Part shown: piece after piece, positions 41,629 through 49,720 of the stretch | How positions within the stretch are numbered: position 1 is the first letter of the stretch | Layout of the letters: each line of letters begins with the position of its first letter | Origin: Natrinema ejinorense | GTDB lineage: Archaea; Halobacteriota; Halobacteria; Halobacteriales; Natrialbaceae | NCBI RefSeq assembly: GCF_002494345.1 | Contig: NZ_NXNI01000001.1 | Location: 248,001 to 312,000, forward strand | Direction: 5' to 3' | Length of the DNA stretch: 64,000 nt | Made by a program: the position numbers and the translations under genes | Notes under the pieces: model-generated | What the model was told of the DNA's origin: nothing | Databases searched by the model: none | The model's input: only the letters and a program-made list of their open reading frames with translations

Positions 41629-43137
41629 ATGCACTACACACTCATCGCCAACAGCGTCGATCCCGACCAGGTAGAAGAGCGAACGATCAACGGCGATCGC
41701 CATCTGGTCGCGAAGGATGTCACGTTCATCCGGCCGATGGAACTGGCCGGCGGGTACGTCCCCGAGCAGTCGGTTGCGAACTCGGCGCCGGACTGGGACC
41801 GCTCGCCGCTGACCATCAACCACCCGAAGAATCTTCCCGACCGGCCCTGGTACGACCCTGACCACGACGGCTTTTACGTCTCTGCCAATCGCGACGACGA
41901 GGTACGGCAACGGAAGGTTGTCGGCCACGCGGAGAATCCCTCGCGGAACGGCGACGGGTCGGTCGACGCGGACCTTGCCGTAAACGTCGACCGCGTCGAG
42001 GCAATCGCGGACGGCGAGGCCGTGGCGAACGAGGATGCCGAGGCGGCCGAGGCGCTCCTTGACGCGCTCGAGAACGGCGACCCGTTCGATGTCTCCTCGC
42101 AGTACTTCCCACAACCGCTTCCGCCGGGGACGTACGACGGAGCCCATCGAGACCAGGCCGAGGCGATCGCGAACGCTGACAGCATCGCCCTGCTCCCAAC
42201 GAAGTCGGGGGTCTGTTCCCTCGAGGACGGCTGTGGCTTCAAACCCCAGCAGGCGACGGCAAACGCTGACGTCGTCCGGGCACCGGTCGCGAACGCCGAT
42301 GTCGACGACTGGTCTGATGCCGCGGCCGATGACCCCGAAACGGGCGAGGATACTGTCGAAGGTAACACGAATCTGCCCGATGGCGTGGAAACACGTGACG
42401 GGAGAGAGGCAGCCAAGACGATCGCCCACTCCAACGGTGGCGCAGATTTGACCGACGGCTTAGATCTCGATAACCCCGACGACGAGACCAAACAGTCGCT
42501 CGGCGAGCGCCTCCTCACCATGCTTGGGTGGGACAGCGATGACGAAGAGACCTCTAACGAACCGGCGGAATCCGGAGTGGACGTCGGGAGCACCCCGGCG
42601 GCAAACAGTTCTGACCCGGCCGACGAGCCGGGATCTACAATGGACAACCGAGAACAACTCATCAACGAGATCACGAGCAACAGCGCCATCACGGCCGAAT
42701 CGCTGGAGGATGCTTGCGACGAGCGCGTCGAGCTCATCCACGAGGACGTGACGGCAAACACTGACCCCACCGGCAACGGTGGCAGCAGCGGCGACACCCT
42801 TGCAGACATGTCGGTCGACGACCTGGCTGGCGCGCTCGCCGACCAGGGATTCGTCACCGAGGATGGCCTCGAGGACGTCGTCGCGAACGCACAGGAGCAG
42901 AGTGAGAAGGAACAGCGCGTCGAGCGCATCGTCGCGAACTCCTCGGAGTACGACGAAGACGACAAGGAGACGCTGCTCGAGACGCCCGAACCGGTCCTCG
43001 AGGACATCGAGGCCGGGGTGTCGAGCAACGCGACGCTACCCGGCGCGTCCGGCGCGGCCGGTAGGGCGACCGCGAACGCCGCGGGCGGTGACGACCTCGA
43101 CGACTACAGCGACGGCACCATCGGAGGTGACCTCTGA
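41629..43137 (+). CDS. DUF2213-type prohead protease/scaffold
   Basis: The 502-residue protein begins with a DUF2213-like domain (HLVAKDVTFIRPMELAGGYV, WDRSPLTINHPKNLPDRPWY), then long acidic, helix-rich and low-complexity regions (residues about 220-500) with a coiled coil near EQSEKEQRVERIVANSSEY. In phages the DUF2213 protein serves as protease plus scaffold for capsid assembly. It precedes the capsid genes as expected. Confidence 0.82.
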   Translation: MHYTLIANSVDPDQVEERTINGDRHLVAKDVTFIRPMELAGGYVPEQSVANSAPDWDRSPLTINHPKNLPDRPWYDPDHDGFYVSANRDDEVRQRKVVGHAENPSRNGDGSVDADLAVNVDRVEAIADGEAVANEDAEAAEALLDALENGDPFDVSSQYFPQPLPPGTYDGAHRDQAEAIANADSIALLPTKSGVCSLEDGCGFKPQQATANADVVRAPVANADVDDWSDAAADDPETGEDTVEGNTNLPDGVETRDGREAAKTIAHSNGGADLTDGLDLDNPDDETKQSLGERLLTMLGWDSDDEETSNEPAESGVDVGSTPAANSSDPADEPGSTMDNREQLINEITSNSAITAESLEDACDERVELIHEDVTANTDPTGNGGSSGDTLADMSVDDLAGALADQGFVTEDGLEDVVANAQEQSEKEQRVERIVANSSEYDEDDKETLLETPEPVLEDIEAGVSSNATLPGASGAAGRATANAAGGDDLDDYSDGTIGGDL

Positions 43138-43643
43138 TGTCCAAGAGCATCACCGACATCGCCGGCCGGACCTACGACGAACCGCGCTACAAGGAAGGCG
43201 AGGCCGGCAGCGACCTCACGCCCGGTGAGGTCCTCGTCCAGACGGGGACGAACGCCGACGACGTACCGATCTACGACGCCGTCTCGACGGTCGACCAACT
43301 GGGGCCGGAGGCACAGTTCGCGAGGGTGCCGAAGACGCCGCCCAAGCGCGACGTCTCCGACACCGATCCGATCGATCAGACGATCTCGGCAGGGACGCTG
43401 GTCGAGATCCGAGTGTTCACCCGCGGCGAGACGGTCCAGAACGCACTCCTCGCTTCGGGCTCGGACCTCGCGACGGCGTCGAACGCGAACGTCTCGCCGG
43501 GCGACCGGCTCGGGACCAACGACGACGGCTCGCTGAAGATCACGACGACTGGCGGCGCCGCGCTGGCAGTCGCTCGCGAAGCAAACGACAACTCCGGAGC
43601 GGCCGCGGGTGAACGCGCCCGCCTCTCCGTGGAGGTGCTCTAA
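43137..43643 (+). CDS. Head decoration-like protein
   Basis: The 168-residue protein (YKEGEAGSDLTPGEVLVQTG, VEIRVFTRGETVQNALLASG, AAGERARLSVEVL) is beta-rich and lies just before the capsid gene, the usual place of decoration (gpD-like) proteins. It overlaps the protease gene by one base (TGATG). The role is inferred from position and length. Confidence 0.7.
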   Translation: MSKSITDIAGRTYDEPRYKEGEAGSDLTPGEVLVQTGTNADDVPIYDAVSTVDQLGPEAQFARVPKTPPKRDVSDTDPIDQTISAGTLVEIRVFTRGETVQNALLASGSDLATASNANVSPGDRLGTNDDGSLKITTTGGAALAVAREANDNSGAAAGERARLSVEVL

Positions 43644-43646
43644 CCG

Positions 43647-44783
43647 ATGCAGGCTAACACTGGAACTCCCGACGATCTCGAACCGCCGACGCAACTACAC
43701 CGCGCTGCGCTGTTCGGGCAGACGCCCCAGCAGCGCCAGCAGGCCCGCCGGCAGATCCGCGCCAACAGCGAGCGTGGCCCGTCCTTTTGGGACACGCTCG
43801 ACGGCGCATTCACGAAGGGGTACCTGAACCCCCGGCCTGACGACGACACGTCCGTCCGGGCGAACGCCCAGCTCTACGACTACGACGAGTGGGCGAATCG
43901 CTCGGACGAGATCATCGACGAGGTCGAAGTCGAGCTGACGCTGCTCGACGACGCACTCGGGATCGACACGGTCTCCTCTGACCTGTCGTTCACCGTCTAC
44001 ACCGAGCAGGCTGAGAGCCAGATGCAGCAAGAGGCGTCCGTCTCGATGGACGGCCAGGCCAAAAGCGAAGAGGACGGCACGGCCACGCTGCCCGTCGGTG
44101 TCGCCCAGCCGATCATCCACGTCGACTACTCGATCGGCGCTCGTGAACAGGCCCAGAGTGAGAACATGGGCTCAGACAAGGAAGCCCGCAAGGCCGAGGA
44201 GGCCGGCCGACTGATCCGCGAGAAGGAAGACGCCATCATGGCCAATGGGTGGGGCGTCGAGATCGCCGGTCCGAACGGCGGGCAGTTCTCCGTCGACGGC
44301 TACCTCACGACCGACGCCCGGATCTCCGGCAACGCACCGGGCGCGTGGGAGGAAGCGTCGGCGTCGAACGTCCAGGACACCGTCGAGCAGATGGTCTCGG
44401 ACCTCGAGACGGTCGGCTCCGACAACGACCGCAACCTGATGCCCCGCAGCCGCGGTGTCTACCTCTACTACAACCAGACGCACAACAGCGTCCTGGACAA
44501 GAAGGACCCGCGCGGCGACGGCAACATGAGCATCCGCCAGCGGCTGCAGCAGGACCACCCGTACGTCACGCTGCGGGAGACGCCGTTCATCCCCGACGAC
44601 GAGGTCGTCATGGTCGTGCGTGACTCGCGCGTCATGTCCGTCGTGAACGCCCAGGGGCCGACAAACCTCTCCTGGGACCCCAGCCCGATGGCGACTCGAT
44701 ACAAGGCACTCTCGAGCCGCGTGCCGTTCTTCCGATCGACCTACGACGACATCCTCGGCGTCGTCAACTACAGCGGGGTCTAA
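43647..44783 (+). CDS. Major capsid protein, HK97-like
   Basis: The 378-residue protein follows the decoration-like gene. It has a helical N-terminal arm, an E-loop region (QAESQMQQEASVSMDGQAKS, TATLPVGVAQPIIHVDYSIG), a long spine helix (DKEARKAEEAGRLIREKEDA), and P/A-domain strands (LMPRSRGVYLYYNQTHNSVL, DDEVVMVVRDSRVMSVVNA). This fits the HK97 fold and its usual length. No delta-domain cleavage site can be seen. Confidence 0.83.
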   Translation: MQANTGTPDDLEPPTQLHRAALFGQTPQQRQQARRQIRANSERGPSFWDTLDGAFTKGYLNPRPDDDTSVRANAQLYDYDEWANRSDEIIDEVEVELTLLDDALGIDTVSSDLSFTVYTEQAESQMQQEASVSMDGQAKSEEDGTATLPVGVAQPIIHVDYSIGAREQAQSENMGSDKEARKAEEAGRLIREKEDAIMANGWGVEIAGPNGGQFSVDGYLTTDARISGNAPGAWEEASASNVQDTVEQMVSDLETVGSDNDRNLMPRSRGVYLYYNQTHNSVLDKKDPRGDGNMSIRQRLQQDHPYVTLRETPFIPDDEVVMVVRDSRVMSVVNAQGPTNLSWDPSPMATRYKALSSRVPFFRSTYDDILGVVNYSGV

Positions 44784-44785
44784 TC

Positions 44786-44878
44786 ATGACTGTAGACGGT
44801 CTCCGATACGACCAGACTGCAGAACCTCGACCAATGCAGGATGCCCTGCCGGCTGATGTCAGAGGGGATCAGTCGTGA
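44786..44878 (+). CDS. Very small viral ORF
   Basis: ATG 44786 opens a 30-codon frame that ends on GTGA, overlapping the GTG of the next gene at 44875. Spacing of 2 bases after the capsid stop and the overlap suggest it is translated, though the peptide (DGLRYDQTAEPRPMQDALP) has no known relatives in my memory. Confidence 0.4.
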   Translation: MTVDGLRYDQTAEPRPMQDALPADVRGDQS

Positions 44879-45210
44879 GCGACCAGTATCGGTGGGTCGG
44901 GTCGCACGCGTTCCGCGACCACGCTAACGACCGCGTCATCGAACCCGGCGAAGAGCTCCCCGAGGACATCGCCGACCAGATCGCCGCTGCACACCCGCAC
45001 GACGTCGAACCCATCGACGAGGGCGGTGGCGGTGATCCGGTTGGTGACATGCCACCGTTCCCTCCTCAAGAGCGAACCGTGGAGGAAATCCAAGACACGC
45101 TCGACGAGTACGACTATCCCGAGGACGCGCTCGAAGCACTGGAGGCCGCTGAACGCGACGGCAAAGATCGCGATACCGCCCTCGACGCGATCACCGAGGC
45201 TCGCGAGTAA
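44875..45210 (+). CDS. Head-tail joining region protein, unknown
   Basis: The 111-residue acidic protein starts with YRWVGSHAFRDHANDRVIEP and ends with helices (VEEIQDTLDEYDYPEDALEAL). Proteins with such a beta-hairpin start plus helical UBA/Rho-N-like ending are common just after the capsid gene. Function unknown. Confidence 0.55.
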   Translation: MSDQYRWVGSHAFRDHANDRVIEPGEELPEDIADQIAAAHPHDVEPIDEGGGGDPVGDMPPFPPQERTVEEIQDTLDEYDYPEDALEALEAAERDGKDRDTALDAITEARE

Positions 45211-45225
45211 CCACCTTCTCCAGAG

Positions 45226-45603
45226 ATGACCGTACAACCCGACGACGTAGCCGACGCACTCGGATCGACAGATCTCTCGGACAGTCAACTACAGGCGCTC
45301 ATCGACGCGGCCGGTCGGATGTACGATCGGCGAACCGAGGGCAAGAACGTCGATACCGAGGCACGCGACGACGTCGTCACGCAACTGGCGGCCCATCTCG
45401 TCGCGAGCGGTCCTGAACGCCAGATCTCGTCCGCTGGCGAAGGCGGGGGTAACGTCTCTTTCGAGGGCGAGACTGGCCAAGGCCTGTCGGCGACGACCTA
45501 CGGCCAGGTGGCTGTGACGCTCGACCCGACCGGATCGCTCGCCGGCGCCGATAAGCCGAGCGCCTCGATCGAAGTGCCGGACGCCAAAGGACTTGATCGA
45601 TGA
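45226..45603 (+). CDS. Head-tail connector-like protein
   Basis: The 125-residue protein has the helical start typical of adaptor proteins (DVADALGSTDLSDSQLQALIDAA, ARDDVVTQLAAHLVASGPE), ending in a beta hairpin. It lies where gp6/gp15-type adaptors stand and overlaps the next gene by four bases. Confidence 0.65.
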   Translation: MTVQPDDVADALGSTDLSDSQLQALIDAAGRMYDRRTEGKNVDTEARDDVVTQLAAHLVASGPERQISSAGEGGGNVSFEGETGQGLSATTYGQVAVTLDPTGSLAGADKPSASIEVPDAKGLDR

Positions 45604-46046
45604 CCGGCTTCGATTTCGATATCAAGGGCCTCGAGGCCCACAAACGACAGCTCCGCGAGGAGCGTGACAAGTGGACCGGTGACGGCGGGACGTGGTACGT
45701 CGGTACCGCGGTCGAATACGCCGTCTACCTGGAATACGGGACTTCGAAGATGGATCCCAAGCCGTTCTTCCGGCCGGCACTTGCCGAAGCCGAGCAGGAT
45801 CTCTCAGCGTTCGTTCGAGACAACACGCGGAAGACACTCTCGCAGATCGACGGCCCGCGAGAACTCGTCAAGACGATCGCGTTCGCGCTCGAGCGCCGCG
45901 TCAAGGAGATCATCACGGAGAAGGGGCTGATCGAGTCCGGAACGATGCGAGCGAGCGTCCGTGCTGTCCCGACACGGCCCGACGACCTCCCGACTGCCGA
46001 CGAGGTCGACCCATCGGCGTCGGCTGACATCGAGGTGAGCGCATAG
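45600..46046 (+). CDS. HK97 gp10-like tail component
   Basis: The 148-residue protein contains YAVYLEYGTSKMDPKPFFRP, the signature of HK97 gp10 proteins, after a short N-terminal helix, and a C-terminal region GLIESGTMRASVRA. Members link neck and tail. Very good motif match. Confidence 0.85.
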   Translation: MTGFDFDIKGLEAHKRQLREERDKWTGDGGTWYVGTAVEYAVYLEYGTSKMDPKPFFRPALAEAEQDLSAFVRDNTRKTLSQIDGPRELVKTIAFALERRVKEIITEKGLIESGTMRASVRAVPTRPDDLPTADEVDPSASADIEVSA

Positions 46047-46199
46047 ATGGGGTTGAAACACGCTTCAGCCTACTTGTACGGATTCGGTTTCGGGGCGATG
46101 ACTGCGCTCACGGCAGTTGGGGTGCACGGGATAATCTCGTGGGCGATCATCACTGTGCTGTTCACGGTTGCTTACCTGCTTGATCGGAGGGCCGAGTGA
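46047..46199 (+). CDS. Small viral membrane protein
   Basis: ATG 46047 starts a 50-residue protein with two hydrophobic segments (LYGFGFGAMTALTAVGVHGI, SWAIITVLFTVAYLLDRR). It lies one base behind the gp10-like gene and ends in TGATG over the next start, so translation is likely. A small membrane gene inside a neck operon is unusual. Confidence 0.6.
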   Translation: MGLKHASAYLYGFGFGAMTALTAVGVHGIISWAIITVLFTVAYLLDRRAE

Positions 46200-46423
46200 T
46201 GGTACAACGGATCCCCTCGCCCACCGATGGAGAGCGAGTCCTGATGCAAACCTCCGTCACCGTGAGCATGTGGAAACAACTCCATTTCCGCATGATCCTT
46301 CTGGACCCCCAGTTCGACGATGTCGAGAAGGACACGGTCCGGTTGGAGAAGCGGCAGGAGAACGACCTCGGCCAGGTCGGCGAATGGGCAGAAGTGCAGT
46401 CATGGACGCTGGAGGAGATGTAA
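46199..46423 (+). CDS. Small viral protein, unknown
   Basis: A 74-residue product (VTVSMWKQLHFRMILLDPQF, KDTVRLEKRQENDLGQVGEW) overlaps the previous gene by one base. No family recognised. Confidence 0.5.
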   Translation: MVQRIPSPTDGERVLMQTSVTVSMWKQLHFRMILLDPQFDDVEKDTVRLEKRQENDLGQVGEWAEVQSWTLEEM

Positions 46424-46426
46424 CCG

Positions 46427-46612
46427 ATGACTCGAGAGAAAATCAGTCGAGACGACGCAAAGGACCTCATTGGCGAGGCCAAGTTCGGTGTCGTCGTTAT
46501 CACCAACTTCGAGGCGAAGGACACGCTCGGACACGTCCCGGACGAGGATCTCGAGTACGAGGCAACCGTCGAATCCTACCGATTCGGCGACGAGCTGGAG
46601 GACGACGGATGA
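46427..46612 (+). CDS. Small viral protein, unknown
   Basis: A 61-residue protein (DDAKDLIGEAKFGVVVITNF, YEATVESYRFGDELEDDG) with an alpha-beta pattern. It overlaps the next gene by four bases. Confidence 0.5.
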   Translation: MTREKISRDDAKDLIGEAKFGVVVITNFEAKDTLGHVPDEDLEYEATVESYRFGDELEDDG

Positions 46613-46995
46613 CTCGAGATACCGTCAAGAGCGCACTCCGTCGCGTCCACTCGAGCACGCTCCACAACACCACTATCGAAGTGTACGAACCCTCAGTCGA
46701 CTACGACCAGGGCGACGGTTGGAGCGTGTCCTACCCCGATCTCCCCAACGCGGCTTACGATGCGCGCGTCGATTCGCCGTCGGCGGACAGCGACCGAGAC
46801 CGCTCGGGGACGACATCGGAGATCGACGTCATCGTTCGCGTCCGGGACGACACCGGTCAGCAGTGGACCGGCTGGGGCGAGGAAACCGATTCCCCGGTTC
46901 GAATCCGGGATGCTGCTGACCAGACGATGTACGAGATCCAGACCAAAGCCGATCAGCACAACGGGACACTCGAACTCGAGGCTGTCGAGCTATGA
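46609..46995 (+). CDS. Head-closure/neck-like protein
   Basis: The 128-residue beta-rich protein (TIEVYEPSVDYDQGDGWSVS, IDVIVRVRDDTGQQW, MYEIQTKADQHNGTLELEAV) has the position and fold character of gp16-type head-closure proteins between the gp10-like and tail terminator-like genes. Assignment is by order. Confidence 0.58.
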   Translation: MTRDTVKSALRRVHSSTLHNTTIEVYEPSVDYDQGDGWSVSYPDLPNAAYDARVDSPSADSDRDRSGTTSEIDVIVRVRDDTGQQWTGWGEETDSPVRIRDAADQTMYEIQTKADQHNGTLELEAVEL

Positions 46996-47525
46996 CCAAG
47001 AAACGCCTCTCCGACAGCGCCGAACAGGTCTTCATCGACCAGGCGCTGCTCGAGGACTGGGATCCAGCCGGCGCTGTCGGCTACGATCTCTCCGTCGATC
47101 CTGGAAACGAGGCGTTCATCCCGATCGGCGAGTCCCTCGATGACGTCGGCGAGACGTACCCGTCGTTGACAGTGCAGCGGACGAACGAGACGGCGCCCGG
47201 CAGCACTGGCTACAACTTTATCACTGCCGAGGGTCCCGGCCAGGACCGTACTGGACAGCTGCTCGTTACGGCGCGGGCCGAAGCCAGCCAGGAGGGCTAC
47301 ACCGGCAACACGTCCCAGCATGATCCCGTCGACGCAGAGGACGTCGTCGACGAGCTCATCAACGAGGTCGAGGACGTCTGCCTCGAGAACGCCACGCCCG
47401 AGGACACCGAGTTCAACGGACTCGGCAGCTACCGGGGTGCGGACGCGCCGAACGACTACGATGCGACGCCATCGGTGATGATTGAGCAGTGCGTCGTTCT
47501 CTATTCGTGGAGCCGACTTCCATAG
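46992..47525 (+). CDS. Tail terminator-like protein
   Basis: The 177-residue protein (YNFITAEGPGQDRTGQLLVTA, AEDVVDELINEVEDVCLE, PSVMIEQCVVLYSWSR) reads like the alpha-beta tail completion proteins that cap the tube, just before the tube gene. Inference from order and secondary structure pattern. Confidence 0.58.
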   Translation: MTKKRLSDSAEQVFIDQALLEDWDPAGAVGYDLSVDPGNEAFIPIGESLDDVGETYPSLTVQRTNETAPGSTGYNFITAEGPGQDRTGQLLVTARAEASQEGYTGNTSQHDPVDAEDVVDELINEVEDVCLENATPEDTEFNGLGSYRGADAPNDYDATPSVMIEQCVVLYSWSRLP

Positions 47526-47585
47526 CACCGACCCGATGACGCCAGTTGGGGCCGAGATCCAGACCCAGTAGCGGACTACGTTCTC

Positions 47586-47789
47586 ATGCGACTTCAGACA
47601 GACAACCAGCAGCTTCGGGAGTTCTACCGCGAGGAACTCATAGGCGACCACTACGATCCGCCGGGGATCGAGTTCTACGACTCCGGCATCTCGCAGGAAG
47701 TCGTCCAAGAGGTCGCGGAGGCCGTCGCCGACGCGGTTGACGGCATCTCGCTGTACGACCCCGACACGAAATCAGGAGATAACGAATGA
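47586..47789 (+). CDS. Small viral protein before tail tube
   Basis: The 67-residue acidic helical protein (NQQLREFYREELIGDHYDPP, VVQEVAEAVADAVDGISLY) overlaps the tail-tube gene by four bases. Unknown. Confidence 0.55.
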   Translation: MRLQTDNQQLREFYREELIGDHYDPPGIEFYDSGISQEVVQEVAEAVADAVDGISLYDPDTKSGDNE

Positions 47790-49039
47790 GTCTCAGTGAA
47801 TCCCAAAGCGGGACGACCGCCGAGGCCGGCCACTTACCAGGCCGCTACGAGTGGGTTGTCGAACCCTCTCCCGGCGAAGTCCCCACCGATCCCGAGTGGA
47901 ACCGATTCAGCGACGCCATCCGGACGTTCGAGATGGACCCCGGCGTGACCGTCGCTCGACAAGACAGCGTCGGAACCGCCGACGCCGTCGATCACAACCG
48001 AGGGCCCGAAGAGCCCGAGGCGACAGTTGGCTACGACCTCCAGCAGTTCTTCGTCGACACGGACGGCAACCCGGTCGACGCCTCTGCGTACGGAATCCTT
48101 CGTGACGAGTTCAACGACCTCCTCGGGACGCTCCTCGCCGTCGGCCGTCGCGAGTATGGTGGCGGCAACGACGACGCCGGTGTTCGAGAGTACAGCGTCG
48201 TCCGCGGCGGTGGCGTCGACTCGGCCAGCCCGACGCTCGACCCGTCGGGCGACCAGCCGATCCTGATGGAACTCTCGCTGGTGGCGCGAAAAGCGCGCTC
48301 AGTCAAGATCCATCAGCCGAGCGCGTCGACAACCCTCGAGATCGTCTCCACCGAGGATACGGACACGATGGAGATCACCATCGAGAACGAGGACGCAAGC
48401 ACGACCGAGACGATCGCGCTCGACGGCACGACCGCCGTCACGACGACCACCGAGTTCGCGGACATCGACGCCATCTGGCTCGCCGACAACCCGGAAGGCA
48501 ACGTCGAGATCTCCGACGGCTCGGGGACGACGCTTTGCGACCTCACCGGCGGTCTCGAGTACTCGGATGATGACCAGCCCGTCGACGGTGATCGCGGCGT
48601 CCCGCCGACCGGCGCTGGCAGCCACTCCGATCCGATCGGCTCGAGCTTCGAGTTCTTCGTCGGTGATCGCTTCGAGCGCCCCGCCGGCGAGTCCGTCCGC
48701 CCCCGAATCAACTCGGCGTCCTGGACGGTCGAGAACAACATCAACACGCAGGCGCTCCACCAGACGCGAGCGCCGGCGATCGACGCCGGGAACCGCTCCG
48801 CCAGCGTCGACGCCGACGCGGCTGGATCGTTTATCAGCCACAAGTCGATGATGGAGGCGCTCCAGAAGGTCCAGGCCGACATCGAACACGAGCTCTCGGG
48901 CGGCATCGTCCGGTTCAAGAACACAACCGCGACCGACTCCGCCAGCCGGACCGTCGAAGCCGATCAGGCTGTCGCATCGATCTCGGAAACGTTCTCGGCA
49001 AGCGGAGATCCCGCCATCGAACTGGAGGCCACGAACTAA
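47786..49039 (+). CDS. Major tail tube protein with inserted beta domain
   Basis: The 417-residue protein precedes the tail chaperone and tape measure, where the tube protein belongs. Its N- and C-terminal parts (EPSPGEVPTDPEWNRFSD, GSSFEFFVGDRFERPAGESV, SFISHKSMMEALQKVQADIE) carry the tube-like character. Residues about 170-276 form a Ser/Thr-rich beta insertion (STEDTDTMEITIENEDAST, EFADIDAIWLADNPEGNVEI) that looks like an extra Ig-like domain exposed on the tube. It overlaps the next gene by one base. Confidence 0.75.
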   Translation: MSLSESQSGTTAEAGHLPGRYEWVVEPSPGEVPTDPEWNRFSDAIRTFEMDPGVTVARQDSVGTADAVDHNRGPEEPEATVGYDLQQFFVDTDGNPVDASAYGILRDEFNDLLGTLLAVGRREYGGGNDDAGVREYSVVRGGGVDSASPTLDPSGDQPILMELSLVARKARSVKIHQPSASTTLEIVSTEDTDTMEITIENEDASTTETIALDGTTAVTTTTEFADIDAIWLADNPEGNVEISDGSGTTLCDLTGGLEYSDDDQPVDGDRGVPPTGAGSHSDPIGSSFEFFVGDRFERPAGESVRPRINSASWTVENNINTQALHQTRAPAIDAGNRSASVDADAAGSFISHKSMMEALQKVQADIEHELSGGIVRFKNTTATDSASRTVEADQAVASISETFSASGDPAIELEATN

Positions 49040-49440
49040 TGTCTGACACAGACACTACCCCGTCGATCACGGAAGCGTCGCACGAGCGAGATAGCGATGG
49101 CGAACTGCTCGCCACCACGGAGACGGTCGAGATCCACGACCAGGAGTATGAGGTCGAGATCTATCCCGCGACGACTGGCCAGCGCAACGAGTGGACGAAA
49201 CGCCTCGAGGACGAACCGGAGGAACTCTCCGATGAGCTGACTGCCGATCTTCTCGATGAGTTCGCCGTCCACGAGCCAGAGGACTTCGGCGCCGACTCCT
49301 GGGACGATGTCCGGCCAGCGGTGACTGACGCGCTCGGGAACGCCGTACTGGCGACGCTGTTCGACGCTGGCGATCCCGATGTCTTCGTCGAGGCTCTCGA
49401 GGAAGCGGCCCAGGGAGCGACCGAGGGAAATCAGGCCTGA
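49039..49440 (+). CDS. Tail assembly chaperone, short form
   Basis: The 133-residue acidic protein (EVEIYPATTGQRNEWTKRLED, DEPEELSDELTADLLDEFAV, AVLATLFDAGDPDVFVEALE) lies between tube and tape measure, as lambda gpG-like chaperones do. Its 3' end has the heptamer GGGAAAT at 49425-49431 in the X-XXY-YYZ phase, followed nine bases later by the stop, and the -1 frame is open across it. So it should make both this short form and a longer frameshifted form. Confidence 0.75.
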   Translation: MSDTDTTPSITEASHERDSDGELLATTETVEIHDQEYEVEIYPATTGQRNEWTKRLEDEPEELSDELTADLLDEFAVHEPEDFGADSWDDVRPAVTDALGNAVLATLFDAGDPDVFVEALEEAAQGATEGNQA

Positions 49441-49694
49441 GTCGGGCGGAGCTCCGAGCATCGTTCGACGCGTGGCTGCACAGCGAGTGCGGACTGACGT
49501 TCATGGACATCAGCCAGTATTCTCAGCAGGAGTTGGCCCGCCTCAAGTTGGGGTACATCGTCCGCGAACGCCAGCAGTCCCAGCAGTCTCAGCAGCGCAC
49601 AGGCACGCGAATGTCGGCACGGAAGCGTGACCTACAGCGCGGCCAGCAGCAGGCCAGACGCGAGATGTTCGACGATCTCGGTGTGACCGCCTGA
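49039..49694 (+). CDS. Tail assembly chaperone, predicted -1 frameshift fusion (G-GT-like)
   Basis: If ribosomes slip by -1 at GGGAAAT (49425-49431), the frame passes to SGLSRAELRASFDAWLHSE and on to the stop at 49694, giving about 218 residues. The added part is basic and helical, with a Gln-rich stretch (ERQQSQQSQQRTGTRMSARK). The downstream frame has no good start of its own before the ATG at 49503, and the overlap follows the lambda G/GT arrangement, in which the slippery site is GGGAAAG. In phages the fusion chaperones the tape measure. Confidence 0.68.
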
Positions 49695-49720
49695 CCGACG
49701 CCGAACCTATTTTCAGAATT

